Positions 8,250 through 17,273 of a stretch of 64,000 bases of DNA are shown here, piece by piece. Position numbers and translations under genes: made by a program. The stretch's first letter is position 1; every line of letters begins with the position of its first letter. The DNA comes from Paenibacillus riograndensis SBR5 (GTDB lineage: Bacteria; Bacillota; Bacilli; Paenibacillales; Paenibacillaceae), in NCBI RefSeq assembly GCF_000981585.1, contig NZ_LN831776.1, positions 2,867,001 through 2,931,000 of the forward strand, given 5' to 3'. Below the pieces are notes generated by a model. That model was not told where the DNA came from, did no database searches, and saw only the letters and a list, made by a program, of their open reading frames with translations.

Positions 8250-8362
8250 GCGATTCAGTAAGTGAATCGGGTAGCGGATCGAATAGGCGCCCGGGTAAGC
8301 GGCTCGGGTAGCGCCCCAGATAAGCGGCCTAGGTAAGCAGTCCTGGTAAGCGCTCCAGTATG
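8250..8362. repeat. Degenerate 12-13-bp tandem repeat, about nine units
   Basis: Units resembling GCGGcTCgGGTAA follow one another (for example GCGGCTCGGGTA, GCGCCCCAGATAA, GCGGCCTAGGTAA, GCAGTCCTGGTAA). It starts about 36 bases after the fumarase stop and ends before its terminator, so it would be transcribed in the 3' untranslated region. Confidence 0.6.
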
Positions 8363-8393
8363 AGGCAAAAGTTTGTCCATAGTTACTTCACAG

Positions 8394-8428
8394 GCCTTCT
8401 TCCATTTCTCATGGAGGGGGCTTTTTTT
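8394..8428 (+). terminator. Terminator after the fumarase gene
   Basis: Stem GCCTTCTTCCAT with ATGGAGGGGGC (one bulged T, two G-U pairs), loop TTCTC, then seven T. Confidence 0.85.
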
Positions 8429-8524
8429 CAACTATTCTAAAATGCCCTGGCAGCTGAAGCTTGTGCACCCACGCAACGGACAGGCTTCAGCCCTCAAAAA
8501 TTATGAACCGGGCAGCCGTCCCTA

Positions 8525-8756
8525 GTGGGAAAAGGTCCACTAATTGAACTCATTTGCTTATGGAGGATCGTATGTTGGAAAAAGTACCACTAATTAAACT
8601 CTCTTAGCTTGTGGAAGTTCCTATGTTGGAAAAAGTACCACTAATTCGGCTGAAAGCGGCCGTAAGGGATGAATATTCCTGAATTAGGTGTACAAAATCC
8701 CACTAAAACCTTCTGTAGCCAGGATTACAGCAAATTAGTTTTACTTTTTCCACTTA
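8525..8756. repeat. Block of TGGAAAAAG...CTAATT-type motifs (five copies)
   Basis: Forward copies near 8525-8545, 8575-8595 and 8626-8646 (TTGGAAAAAGTACCACTAAT), a weaker reverse variant near 8681-8705 (GAATTAGGTGTACAAAATCC) and a reverse copy near 8732-8756 (TTAGTTTTACTTTTTCCACT). The forward copies at 8575 and 8626 are direct repeats with a period of 51 bp. The block lies between the fumarase terminator and the amylase promoter. Confidence 0.75.
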
Positions 8757-9013
8757 GCTTTAGTCCTGGTGAGCTTCATTGCGTCCCAAGCTTTCAAGTT
8801 CTCTAGCTCAACTAATATAGTAGGCGCACGAAAGAAATAGAGGTGAAAATATCTCTGATTAAGCAGCTGGCGGGCCCCGGACAGAAATCAGAGGTAGTTG
8901 TGCATATATATACATAAAAACCATAATTTGCATTATATGTTTGGTGGCTGTAAAGACCACGGACCCAATAATCTATAGGAATTCTCCATTCCGGCGAGGG
9001 ATATTTATTATGC

Positions 9014-9064
9014 TTGACAACGCATACATATACATGGTAATTTTTATGAGGGAAACCGGTTTCC
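9014..9064 (+). promoter_or_regulatory. Amylase promoter with LacI/CcpA-type operator
   Basis: A perfect -35 box TTGACA (9014-9019) is followed after 18 bases by an extended -10 of the TGnTAATTT kind (9035-9043). Directly downstream is the perfect 14-bp palindrome GGAAACCGGTTTCC (9051-9064). A centred CG with AAAC/GTTT arms is the form of LacI/GalR-family operators, including CcpA cre sites. Its position near the transcription start fits repression by roadblock. Which regulator binds is not shown. Confidence 0.7.
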
Positions 9065-9152
9065 TTATCTAGCGGCATAGTCTTGTAAGTTATGTAAGGG
9101 TATTCACTGGCAGTAAGGTTCGATATGCGCTCTTATGAGAGGGAGATGAGGA

Positions 9153-12100
9153 ATGAAACGAAAACTATGGCTTATTCCGGCTCTAATTACGTCCATTGTT
9201 CTGTCTATTACGGCTAACTTGTTTGTGCTTCCGCCTACACAGGTTGAGGCAGCCAGCATTGGTACTGTTACTGAAAATGACACGATTTATCAAATTATGG
9301 TAGATCGCTTCAATGACGGGGATACCTCCAATAATGCTACCGGTGCGGCTATCCGCTACGGCGAAAACTCGGAGGAGGATTTCCGCTATATGAAGGGTGG
9401 CGATTGGCAAGGGGTTATAGACAAGCTGCCCTATATTCATAACATGGGGTATACCGCGATTTGGATCTCTCCGGTGGCAGAACCGCAGGTGACAAGTCGT
9501 GACAACAACGGTACAGGAAAAAACACAGCGTACCACGGTTACAATGTTAAAAACCCCAATGCTGCCAATCCTTACTTTGGAACCAAAGAAAAGCTTAAGG
9601 AACTGGTGGATTCCGCGCATGCGCTCGGCATAAAAGTTATTATCGACGTTGTGCCGAATCACATCGGAGACTATATGCTGGGCAGTCAGGCTTATTATGA
9701 TATTCCAGGACTGCAGCCCGCAGCTCCGTTCAATAATCCGGCCTGGTATCACCATAATGGCGATATTAACTGGTCATTGGCTGACGGAAGATATGATCAG
9801 TGGGCTCAGGATTATATGGAGAATCACGATCTTGGCGGGCTGGATGATCTCGACCTTGACGTCCCTGCGGCCAAACAGGCTATATTCAATTCCATTAAAG
9901 GGTGGTTTGACTACACGGGAGCAGACGGTGCGCGTGTGGATGCCGCCAAGCTGATCAAGCCGACGGATATCGGTGAACTGCAGAATCTTCTGGGAGTTAA
10001 TACTTTTGGTGAGAATTTTGACGGCAATGCCGAATTTGTCTCCCGCTGGGTTGGTCCCAACAAGGAGTGGGGCATGCTTGACTTCCCGCTGTTCTTCTCG
10101 GTGCTGAACAGTTTCGCTTACGGACAGTCCTTTGATTCCAACATTAAGAGCACACTTGCTCAGGATTCTTATTACAACGGGAATGCGAACCATATGGTTA
10201 CCTTTATCGACAATCATGACCGCAACCGTTTCCTAACGGAAGCCGGAGGCAATGTAGACAAAATGCAGAACGCATTGTCTTTTATCTTTACGGTCCGTGG
10301 AACACCGGTGGTTTTTCAGGGGACTGAACAGAATAAAGGCAACGGGAACGGCCAGATTATGACAGGCGGAATCGCTGATACTTGGAACCGCTGGTCCATG
10401 GTAAAGCGGGATGCGGGCGGCAACGTTTTGGAGAATTACTTTAATGAGAATACTAGCACTTATAAGCATATTGCCAAACTGAATGATATCCGCAAAAATA
10501 ATCCGGCGCTGCGCACAGGCACCCAGCGTGAAATGTGGTCAGCCCAGAATCTGTACGCCTTCTCGCGCCGTATAGACAGCGGAACCAATGTGGGACAGGA
10601 AGTCATTTCTGTTTTCAGCAATGCATCGGGCGGTTCACAGACAGTTACAATTCCGCTGCGCGCGGAAAGCTCTCTGACTGCAGGAACAGTTCTGATTAAT
10701 CAACTTAATACTTCCGACAAGGTAACGGTGCAGGCAGGTGGAACAACCGGCAAGCAAATTACCGTAACAGTGGGAGCGAATTCGGCCAAAATCTATTCCA
10801 AAACACAGCCGGTAGTAGATACCGAGGCACCGTCTGTTCCAAGCAATGTAACAGCCACCGTGCAGAATGCATCCAGTGTGCTCGTAAATTGGACAGCTTC
10901 TACGGATAATGTCGGGGTTACCGGTTATGAAATTTACCGCAACGGAGTCAAAGTAGGCACATCAGCAACCACATCGTATACGGATAATACTGTAGCATCG
11001 CAGACCAATTACAGCTATACGGTAAAAGCTTTTGATGCCGCAGGGAACCTGTCGGCATTCAGCGCAGCGGCTCTGGTGACCACTCCAGCCGGAAATAATG
11101 TAACGATCTACTATAAGCAAGGCTACACTACACCTTACATCCACTACCGTCCTGTTGGCGGCACCTGGACGGCAGCACCGGGAGTAGCCATGCCGGCAGC
11201 CGAAGTGTCCGGCTATAACAAGATCACGATCAATATCGGCTCCGCCACCCAGTTGGAGGCCGCTTTTAATAATGGCAGCGGCACCTGGGACAGCAACGGC
11301 GGCAGCAATTATCTGTTCGGCACCGGCACCTGGACCTACACACCTACAGGAAACATCAAATCGGGGGGACCGGTGACACCGACAACCACACCAACACCGA
11401 CGCCAACGGCTACACCAACACCGACGCCAACGGCCACACCAACAGCAACACCAACACCGACGCCAACAGCCACGCCAACACCGACGCCAACGGCCACACC
11501 AACAGCAACACCGACGCCAACAGCCACGCCAACGGCTACACCAACAGCCACACCAACGGTAACACCGACTGTTACACCTACGGCAACACCAGTTGGCAAT
11601 TCAGTGACCATTTATTACAAAAACACAGCATTTACGAACTCTTATATTCATTATAAGCTGGACGGATCGACAGTGTGGACCACTTCTCCGGGAGAGCAGA
11701 TGCAGGCATCATCTTACTCTGGCTATAAGGCGGCTACGATCCAATTGGGCAGTGCCGCAGGGCTGACCGCCGCCTTTAACAATGGCAGCGGGGCGTGGGA
11801 CAACAACGGCAGCAGCAATTACCACTTTGGAGCAGGCACGTGGAGCCTGGTGAACGGCAGCATTGCTGCAGGAGAACCGCAGGCGGACAGCGTGACTTTC
11901 CGGGTGAGCGTGCCGGGTACAACTCCTGCAAACGGACCGCTGTACTTAACCGGAAGCTTCAACAGCTGGAACGCAGCGGACCCGGCGTACCAATTGACCA
12001 AAGGCAGCGATGGAGTCTATTCCGTCACAGTGAGCCTGCCCGCAGGTACGGCGGTGCAATACAAGATCACACGCGGAGGCTGGGACACTGTGGAGACCAG

Positions 12101-12194
12101 CTCAAGCGGTGCGGATATTGCGAACCGGACGCTGACACCAGCCGGTGGAGCGCAAACCGTTAACCTGACTGTACAGCGCTGGAAGGATCAATAA
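9153..12194 (+). CDS. Secreted multidomain GH13 alpha-amylase/CGTase-like enzyme with starch-binding modules
   Basis: 1013 residues. Signal peptide 1-33 (basic start, hydrophobic core, VEA-A cleavage). The GH13 catalytic domain (about 40-450) shows region I DVVPNHI, the nucleophile in GARVDAAKL, the acid/base Glu in GENFDG and the third Asp in FIDNHDRNRF. A C domain (about 460-550) and a fibronectin type III domain (about 555-648) follow. Then come a CBM25-like module (648-731), a Thr-Pro-Thr-Ala linker of about 80 residues, a second CBM25-like module (815-903) and a CBM20 starch-binding domain (912-1013, SFNSWN). It should hydrolyse or transglycosylate starch outside the cell; product specificity cannot be read by eye. 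ATG 9153 follows GAGGGAGATGAGGA. Confidence 0.9.
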   Translation: MKRKLWLIPALITSIVLSITANLFVLPPTQVEAASIGTVTENDTIYQIMVDRFNDGDTSNNATGAAIRYGENSEEDFRYMKGGDWQGVIDKLPYIHNMGYTAIWISPVAEPQVTSRDNNGTGKNTAYHGYNVKNPNAANPYFGTKEKLKELVDSAHALGIKVIIDVVPNHIGDYMLGSQAYYDIPGLQPAAPFNNPAWYHHNGDINWSLADGRYDQWAQDYMENHDLGGLDDLDLDVPAAKQAIFNSIKGWFDYTGADGARVDAAKLIKPTDIGELQNLLGVNTFGENFDGNAEFVSRWVGPNKEWGMLDFPLFFSVLNSFAYGQSFDSNIKSTLAQDSYYNGNANHMVTFIDNHDRNRFLTEAGGNVDKMQNALSFIFTVRGTPVVFQGTEQNKGNGNGQIMTGGIADTWNRWSMVKRDAGGNVLENYFNENTSTYKHIAKLNDIRKNNPALRTGTQREMWSAQNLYAFSRRIDSGTNVGQEVISVFSNASGGSQTVTIPLRAESSLTAGTVLINQLNTSDKVTVQAGGTTGKQITVTVGANSAKIYSKTQPVVDTEAPSVPSNVTATVQNASSVLVNWTASTDNVGVTGYEIYRNGVKVGTSATTSYTDNTVASQTNYSYTVKAFDAAGNLSAFSAAALVTTPAGNNVTIYYKQGYTTPYIHYRPVGGTWTAAPGVAMPAAEVSGYNKITINIGSATQLEAAFNNGSGTWDSNGGSNYLFGTGTWTYTPTGNIKSGGPVTPTTTPTPTPTATPTPTPTATPTATPTPTPTATPTPTPTATPTATPTPTATPTATPTATPTVTPTVTPTATPVGNSVTIYYKNTAFTNSYIHYKLDGSTVWTTSPGEQMQASSYSGYKAATIQLGSAAGLTAAFNNGSGAWDNNGSSNYHFGAGTWSLVNGSIAAGEPQADSVTFRVSVPGTTPANGPLYLTGSFNSWNAADPAYQLTKGSDGVYSVTVSLPAGTAVQYKITRGGWDTVETSSSGADIANRTLTPAGGAQTVNLTVQRWKDQ

Positions 12195-12235
12195 CAGCAT
12201 TAGAAATGCTGCTGGGCATCGCATAAAACATCAAA

Positions 12236-12270
12236 CAAAGAGCGGCACTAAACGAGCCGCTCTTTGTTTT
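12236..12270 (+). terminator. Terminator after the amylase gene
   Basis: Ten-base stem AAAGAGCGGC / GCCGCTCTTT with loop ACTAAACGA, followed by GTTTT. Confidence 0.85.
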
Positions 12271-12278
12271 GCACATTT

Positions 12279-12369
12279 AAGGGTATCATGTGATCTAAGG
12301 GTATCATTTTCATTAAGGAGTTTCATGTCATTCAAGAGTATCATGTCATTGAAGGGTTTCACGTCATGC
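12279..12369. repeat. 18-bp direct tandem repeat, five units
   Basis: Five consecutive units of 18-19 bp: AAGGGTATCATGTGATCT, AAGGGTATCATTTTCATT, AAGGAGTTTCATGTCATTC, AAGAGTATCATGTCATTG, AAGGGTTTCACGTCATGC. They are non-coding and lie between the amylase terminator and the phoR gene. Confidence 0.75.
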
Positions 12370-12522
12370 TGTGGCTTGTCAGATTAACCGGATATAAGCT
12401 GGACGCTAGAGCATTACGGTTCATTTTACACTGCGTTGATAATTGCTGCGGGAACTGGTATTTTGCCGGAAATGAAGGTAGGATGTTCTCAAGGACACAT
12501 TCAGAGAAAGAGGATACACCCC

Positions 12523-14316
12523 ATGAGACCGTTTCGCATTCGTCTTACATTCATACTAATGGCCCTGATTGGCATATCCATGATCGGCGCCGGGATCACC
12601 ATGGCCAAGCTGTTTAAGGATTCGCATATTTCCGCGCTGGAAGAGAACATGTCCCGGGAAATAAATCTGCTCTCCGGCACCTTTCAGTTTACAGACACGG
12701 ATAGTCCGGGCGCTGTCAGCTACTATACGGAGCAGGCAGAACACATAGCCAAGCTTACCAATTCACGGATTACTTTTATTACTAAGGACGGCAAGGTCAT
12801 CGGTGACTCCGAGAAAAATCCGCTGGAGATGGACAACCATTCCACCCGCGAGGAGGAAGTGCTGGCGGCAAAAGAGGGGATCGGCCGTGCGATCCGGTAC
12901 AGTGACACGCTTAACCGCGAGATGCTGTATGTAGCAGGTGCCGTTGTTTCCGACCAGGGCTTTGATGGTTATATCCGTCTGTCCATGGCCCTCGATGCGG
13001 TCACCGAAGGCTTGAACCGGGCCTGGATGGTCATGGCGGGCGGACTGGTGCTGCTGTTCATTGCAGCAACCTTTGTAAGCTACAAGGTTGCCTCCGGCAT
13101 GACCTCTCCGCTTGAGCAGATTACAAGGGTAGCCCGGAGGATTACAGATCTGGATTATGATGCCAGAGTTCCAATGAACCGCCGGGACGAAATCGGTCAG
13201 CTTGCAACTGCAATTAATGCCATGGCCGACAGTCTGCAAGCCCAGCTCAAAACGATACGTGACAACGAAGACCTCCTGCAGAGCGTGCTGGATAATATGA
13301 CAGGCGGCATTGTGATGATTAACGCAGAAGGTGAGATTGCGCTGTTGAACCGGGCGGCGGAGCAGCTGCTGGATGTGAAGAACAGCGAGATGGCCGGCCA
13401 TTCCTTCAAGGAGCTGAAGCATCACTATGAGCTGAGCCGTTTGATTGAGGAAGGGGTCTCCCGCAATGAGGCGGTTCATGAAGAGCGCAGTATCTATAAT
13501 CCTACCGAACGGATCGTGCGGCTCGACGGTGTACCGATGATTCAGGACGGCTCCAACCGGGGTATGCTGTTTCTGCTGCAGGAGGTGACGGAAATCCGCC
13601 GTCTGGAAAAAATGCGCAGCGAGTTTGTAGCCAACGTCTCCCATGAGCTGAAGACACCGGTCGCTGCCGTCAAGGGCTTTGCGGAGACGCTGCTTGGGGG
13701 CGGGGTCAAGGATGAGAAGACCGCGCGCTCTTTTCTGCAGATTATTTATGATGAGAATGAGCGGCTGAACCGGCTGATTGGTGACATTCTGGAGTTATCC
13801 AAAATAGAGTCCAAACGCGCGCAGCTTGAATGCTCACCTGTGCATCTGATAGAGTTCTTCGATTCCCTGCTGGAAACGCTCAGCAAGGTGGCTGAGAAGA
13901 AAAATATCAGCCTGAACGCATCAGTTCCCGAAGAACTGTTCATGGAAGGGGATGAGGACAAGCTGCGCCAGATCTTCATCAATCTGATCTCCAATGCCAT
14001 CAATTACACCCAGGATGGCGGAAGTGTAAATGTCAATGTGGTGAACGGCCAGAAGGCTGATGGTACGGAGACAGTCGTTTTTACCGTCAGAGATACCGGC
14101 ATGGGGATTCCGCGCAAGGACCTGCCGCGCATATTTGAGAGATTCTACCGGGTGGACAAAGCCAGATCGAGAAGCTCCGGCGGAACCGGGCTTGGACTGT
14201 CGATCGTCAAGCATTTGGTGGAGCTGCATCATGGCTCGATTTCAGTAGAAAGCGACCTGGGTATCGGCAGTTCCTTTATTCTGGAGCTTCCTCTTCTGCA
14301 GGATGAACCACACTGA
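12523..14316 (+). CDS. phoR: Sensor histidine kinase, PhoR type
   Basis: 597 residues. A first membrane helix (about 9-28), an extracytoplasmic sensor region, a second helix (about 168-190) and a HAMP linker (190-240) are followed by a PAS-like domain (about 255-350). The phospho-acceptor H box is NVSHELKTPVAAVKG. The ATPase domain shows DTGMGIP, FYRVDKARS and GGTGLGLSIVKH. ATG 12523 follows GAAAGAGG. The next genes are a PhoP-like regulator, pstB and phoU, which points to phosphate sensing. The kinase gene lies before the regulator gene with 360 bases between, so the two are probably expressed from separate promoters. The domain layout alone would also fit ResE or WalK. Confidence 0.8.
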   Translation: MRPFRIRLTFILMALIGISMIGAGITMAKLFKDSHISALEENMSREINLLSGTFQFTDTDSPGAVSYYTEQAEHIAKLTNSRITFITKDGKVIGDSEKNPLEMDNHSTREEEVLAAKEGIGRAIRYSDTLNREMLYVAGAVVSDQGFDGYIRLSMALDAVTEGLNRAWMVMAGGLVLLFIAATFVSYKVASGMTSPLEQITRVARRITDLDYDARVPMNRRDEIGQLATAINAMADSLQAQLKTIRDNEDLLQSVLDNMTGGIVMINAEGEIALLNRAAEQLLDVKNSEMAGHSFKELKHHYELSRLIEEGVSRNEAVHEERSIYNPTERIVRLDGVPMIQDGSNRGMLFLLQEVTEIRRLEKMRSEFVANVSHELKTPVAAVKGFAETLLGGGVKDEKTARSFLQIIYDENERLNRLIGDILELSKIESKRAQLECSPVHLIEFFDSLLETLSKVAEKKNISLNASVPEELFMEGDEDKLRQIFINLISNAINYTQDGGSVNVNVVNGQKADGTETVVFTVRDTGMGIPRKDLPRIFERFYRVDKARSRSSGGTGLGLSIVKHLVELHHGSISVESDLGIGSSFILELPLLQDEPH

Positions 14317-14593
14317 GGTTACCGGATTTATATGAATAGTTCAGGGCAATCTTTCCCTTTAGACGGATTGCCAGCTAAGGCCTGAAGCGCTAGTATTAAT
14401 TTGAACAAAAAAATAGGAATAGTTGGCAAGGTACGCTTAATACAGATGCCGAAGCCGATGCTGGAGCTGTTGTGAATCTCATTCATATTGGCTAGAACCT
14501 GCATTCTATTGCACTTTCAATCTATATAAGATTCATGCTCAATCTATACAGGATTAGTGTGGAAAACCGGAAATATCATGAAACCTTTGTTAT
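14317..14593. other. Spacer between phoR and phoP
   Basis: No gene seen. GGCAATC (about 14346) and GGATTGCC (about 14365) form an inverted repeat soon after phoR but lack a T run, so it is a weak terminator candidate. The 3' part leads into the PhoP-box promoter of phoP. Confidence 0.4.
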
Positions 14594-14625
14594 TTTACAC
14601 CGGGTTAACATTCCGGTGATATGAT
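14594..14625 (+). promoter_or_regulatory. PhoP-box promoter of phoP
   Basis: TTTACA (14594-14599) and TTAACA (14605-14610) are spaced 11 bp apart, as in the TT(A/T/C)ACA direct repeats bound by PhoP of Bacillus. A -10 box TATGAT lies at 14620-14625. This suggests autoregulation of phoP under phosphate limitation. Confidence 0.75.
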
Positions 14626-14676
14626 GGGCTTGCCTGCAGTTTTGTAAAATTGAAAACATAGAAGACGGGGGAAACT

Positions 14677-15405
14677 ATGGCACAACGATTGCTTGTCATT
14701 GAAGACGAACCAACACTGTCCCGGCTGCTGTCGTATAACTTGACGCAGGAAGGCTATGAAGTCACAGTGGAGGATCATGGAACGGCAGGGTATGACCGTG
14801 CGGCTAGAGAACCTTTTGACTTGATCGTACTGGATTTGATGCTGCCGGGGATGAACGGGATTGATATTCTGGATAAGCTGCGCAGCCAGGGCATCCGCAC
14901 GCCTGTAATTGTGCTGACGGCCAAAAATGCCGAAGAGGATGTGGTCAGAGGGCTGAAATCAGGGGCCGATGACTACATAACCAAGCCCTTTGGCGTATCG
15001 GAGCTGCTTGCCCGTGTCAGTGCGGTGCTGCGGCGGATCTCCGGCCTCGCCGAAGAAGTTCAGCCGGAAGCTGCAGTATCCGCTTCAACCATTATCCTGG
15101 GACAGCTGGAGATCTATCCCGAGCGGTATGAGGTTTCGCTGGGCGGACAGAGCATCAATCTGCGGCCCAAGGAGTTTGAGGTTCTGCTGTATCTGGCCCG
15201 CAAGCCGGGGGTGGTGCTGACGCGTGATGACCTGATGAATGCTGTCTGGGGCTTCGACTATATCGGCGGGCAGCGTACAGTGGATGTGCATGTCAGCTCC
15301 CTGCGCAAAAAGCTGGAGCTCGACCCGGAATCGGTGCATATCGATTCCATTCGCGGCGTAGGCTATAAACTCGTAGTGAACAAAAAAAGAACGCCAGTCA
15401 TTTAA
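14677..15405 (+). CDS. phoP: OmpR-family response regulator PhoP
   Basis: 242 residues. The receiver domain has the acidic pair IEDEP, the phospho-acceptor Asp in IVLDLMLPGMNG, LTAK and the conserved Lys in YITKPF. The C-terminal winged-helix DNA-binding domain (about 135-235) has LRPKEFEVLLYLARKPG and VDVHVSSLRKKLE followed by IRGVGYKL. ATG 14677 follows ACGGGGGAAACT. Assignment to PhoP rests on the neighbours (pstB, phoU) and on PhoP boxes before both its own gene and pstB. Confidence 0.85.
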   Translation: MAQRLLVIEDEPTLSRLLSYNLTQEGYEVTVEDHGTAGYDRAAREPFDLIVLDLMLPGMNGIDILDKLRSQGIRTPVIVLTAKNAEEDVVRGLKSGADDYITKPFGVSELLARVSAVLRRISGLAEEVQPEAAVSASTIILGQLEIYPERYEVSLGGQSINLRPKEFEVLLYLARKPGVVLTRDDLMNAVWGFDYIGGQRTVDVHVSSLRKKLELDPESVHIDSIRGVGYKLVVNKKRTPVI

Positions 15406-15422
15406 GATGACGGCGTTTTTTT
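15390..15422 (+). terminator. Terminator overlapping the phoP stop codon
   Basis: AACGCC-A-GTCAT pairs with ATGAC-GGCGTT and is followed by a T run. The TAA stop of phoP (15403-15405) lies in the loop, so the 5' arm is inside the coding sequence. Confidence 0.8.
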
Positions 15423-15441
15423 CGTAAACCTGACATGTGAT

Positions 15442-15495
15442 TTTACACAGCGTTAACAATTCTCTTCAACTGCATTTACACTGAAAGCTTATCAT
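15442..15495 (+). promoter_or_regulatory. Four-repeat PhoP box and promoter of pstB-phoU
   Basis: Hexamers TTTACA (15442), TTAACA (15453), CTTCAA (15464) and TTTACA (15475) recur with an exact 11-bp period, which is a full PhoP box. TATCAT at 15490-15495 is a -10 candidate. If so, transcription starts near 15502, so the ATG at 15494 cannot start pstB and ATG 15533 must. Confidence 0.88.
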
Positions 15496-15532
15496 GGGGT
15501 ACGAAGATGATGAGAAGGAGACGCAAAAACTA

Positions 15533-16288
15533 ATGAAATCCATCATTGACATAGAGAAGCTAGATCTCTACTATGAGTCATTTCACGCGCTGAAAAGCGT
15601 GGACCTGCAAGTGCCGGAGAAACAGGTGACTGCTTTTATCGGACCCTCCGGCTGCGGAAAGTCCACTTTGCTGCGCACACTTAACCGGATGAACGACATG
15701 ATCCCGGGTACACGGATTGAAGGCAAGGTCAACATTGGCGGCAAAAATATTTACAGCGATGAGGTAGAAGTGGAAAGCTTGCGCAAGCAAGTGGGCATGG
15801 TGTTTCAGCAGCCGAATCCATTCCCCAAATCGATCTATGACAATGTGGCTTACGGGCCCCGCCTGCACGGAATCCGCGGCAAAGCCGAACTGGATGTGCT
15901 GGTAGAACAAAGCCTGCGCCAATCCGCCCTGTGGGAGGAAGTCAAGGATTTTCTGAAGAAATCCGCACTCAGCCTGTCAGGCGGCCAGCAGCAGCGTCTT
16001 TGTATTGCCCGTGCGCTTGCGGTTCAGCCGGATATTCTGCTGATGGACGAAGCGACTTCTGCGCTAGACCCGGTTTCCACACTCAAAATCGAGGAATTGG
16101 TGCAGGAATTACGGGACAAGTATACGATTGTTATGGTCACACATAATATGCATCAGGCCGCACGGGTATCGGGCCGCACAGTATTTTTCCTGAACGGTGT
16201 GATCGTGGAGGCTGCGGATACTGAGATGCTGTTCTCGAATCCCAAGGACTCCCGCACCGAGGACTATATATCAGGACGCTTCGGTTGA
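15533..16288 (+). CDS. pstB: Phosphate ABC transporter ATP-binding protein PstB
   Basis: 251 residues from ATG 15533 (AAGGAG upstream). Walker [11 protein letters not shown]-loop FQQPNPFP, signature LSGGQQQR, Walker B ILLMDEA and the switch His in VTHNM are all present. [20 protein letters not shown] is typical of PstB. It would power phosphate uptake with PstS, PstC and PstA, none of which lie here. It is followed by phoU after 67 bases, and both are downstream of the PhoP box. The frame extends upstream to ATG 15494, but that codon overlaps the likely -10 box. Confidence 0.93.
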   Translation: MKSIIDIEKLDLYYESFHALKSVDLQVPEKQVTAFIGPSGCGKSTLLRTLNRMNDMIPGTRIEGKVNIGGKNIYSDEVEVESLRKQVGMVFQQPNPFPKSIYDNVAYGPRLHGIRGKAELDVLVEQSLRQSALWEEVKDFLKKSALSLSGGQQQRLCIARALAVQPDILLMDEATSALDPVSTLKIEELVQELRDKYTIVMVTHNMHQAARVSGRTVFFLNGVIVEAADTEMLFSNPKDSRTEDYISGRFG

Positions 16289-16355
16289 TCGGGGAGCAGT
16301 ATGCTCCTGGGAATGACAAGCTGACCATATGTTTTTGAGGAGGAACGCTTTTATC

Positions 16356-17015
16356 ATGATTCGCAGAAAAGAATTCGATAAAGATTTGGAAGAGCTGCGC
16401 AGCCTGCTGCAGCAGATGGGCGAGCATGTGACAGATGCGCTGGAAGGCGCGATACTGGCTCTGCAGACCCTGGATACTGCCCGTGCACAGGAGATTGTGA
16501 AAGCGGATTTGCGGCTGAATGCCATGGAAGACAGAATCATGGAAATCGGCTCGCGGCTTATTATCACCCAGCAGCCGGTAGCGAAGGACCTGCGCCGCAT
16601 TATTGTTGCCTTCAAAATATCCAGCGATCTGGAGCGTATGGGTGATCTGGCGCTTGATGTGGCGAAGGTCACTATGCGCGTTCAGGGTCAGCAGCTCATT
16701 AAACCGCTTGTGGATATTCCGCGGATGGCAGAAGTGGTAACCGGAATGATAACGGAAGCGATCCAGTCCTATCTGGACGAGAATACCGATCTGGCCTACA
16801 AAATGGCTCAGGACGACGACCAGGTCGATCATTTGTATAGCGGCATGATCAATGAGCTGTATGCGTTTATGGTTGAAAAACCGGAGTGCCTGAATCAGGC
16901 CATGCTGCTGACGCTGGTCGGCCGTTATATCGAGCGGATAGCCGATCATGCCACCAACATTGGTGAGAGTGTAGTCTACCTGGTAACCGGCAAACGTCCT
17001 GATCTGAATCAATAG
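16356..17015 (+). CDS. phoU: Phosphate-signalling protein PhoU
   Basis: 219 residues in two similar three-helix halves, as in PhoU: the first half carries ARAQEIVKADLRLNAMEDRI, and both halves show the E(R)xxDxA metal-binding type motif (LERMGDLALDVAK; IERIADHATNIGE). PhoU links Pst transport to the PhoR/PhoP signal and damps the regulon. ATG 16356 lies downstream of GAGGAGGAACG; the frame extends to 16329 but the family begins near MIRRKEFD. Confidence 0.95.
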   Translation: MIRRKEFDKDLEELRSLLQQMGEHVTDALEGAILALQTLDTARAQEIVKADLRLNAMEDRIMEIGSRLIITQQPVAKDLRRIIVAFKISSDLERMGDLALDVAKVTMRVQGQQLIKPLVDIPRMAEVVTGMITEAIQSYLDENTDLAYKMAQDDDQVDHLYSGMINELYAFMVEKPECLNQAMLLTLVGRYIERIADHATNIGESVVYLVTGKRPDLNQ

Positions 17016-17089
17016 AGGCGCTTTAGCCCGGTTTCCACGGAATTGTTCAATCAGAACGGGTTGGATATTGCTTTGTTCAATGCAGAAGG

Positions 17090-17120
17090 CAAGCTTTCTT
17101 TAATGGGAGCTTGTTTTTTT
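17090..17120 (+). terminator. Terminator after phoU
   Basis: CAAGCT (17090-17095) pairs with AGCTTG (17108-17113), followed by seven T. Confidence 0.8.
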
Positions 17121-17273
17121 GTGGAAAAATACTGTTACCGGTTCTATAGCGGGAAGCGGATGGATATCCTGCAAGCAAACAAAATGCCGGGCAATTACGG
17201 CTTAGACGTTTTTGCTTGAGCGGGGCATATGTTAAAATGTAAGGAGTATGCAATGTAAAGGCGAGGTGCTAAA

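Noticed and set aside
11336..11611. Gly-Val repeat protein on the minus strand
   Set aside because: It is the reverse reading of the Thr-Pro-Thr-Ala linker of the amylase.
15494..15532. Upstream ATG as the pstB start
   Set aside because: This ATG overlaps the likely -10 box of the PhoP-dependent promoter, so it would not be in the mRNA.
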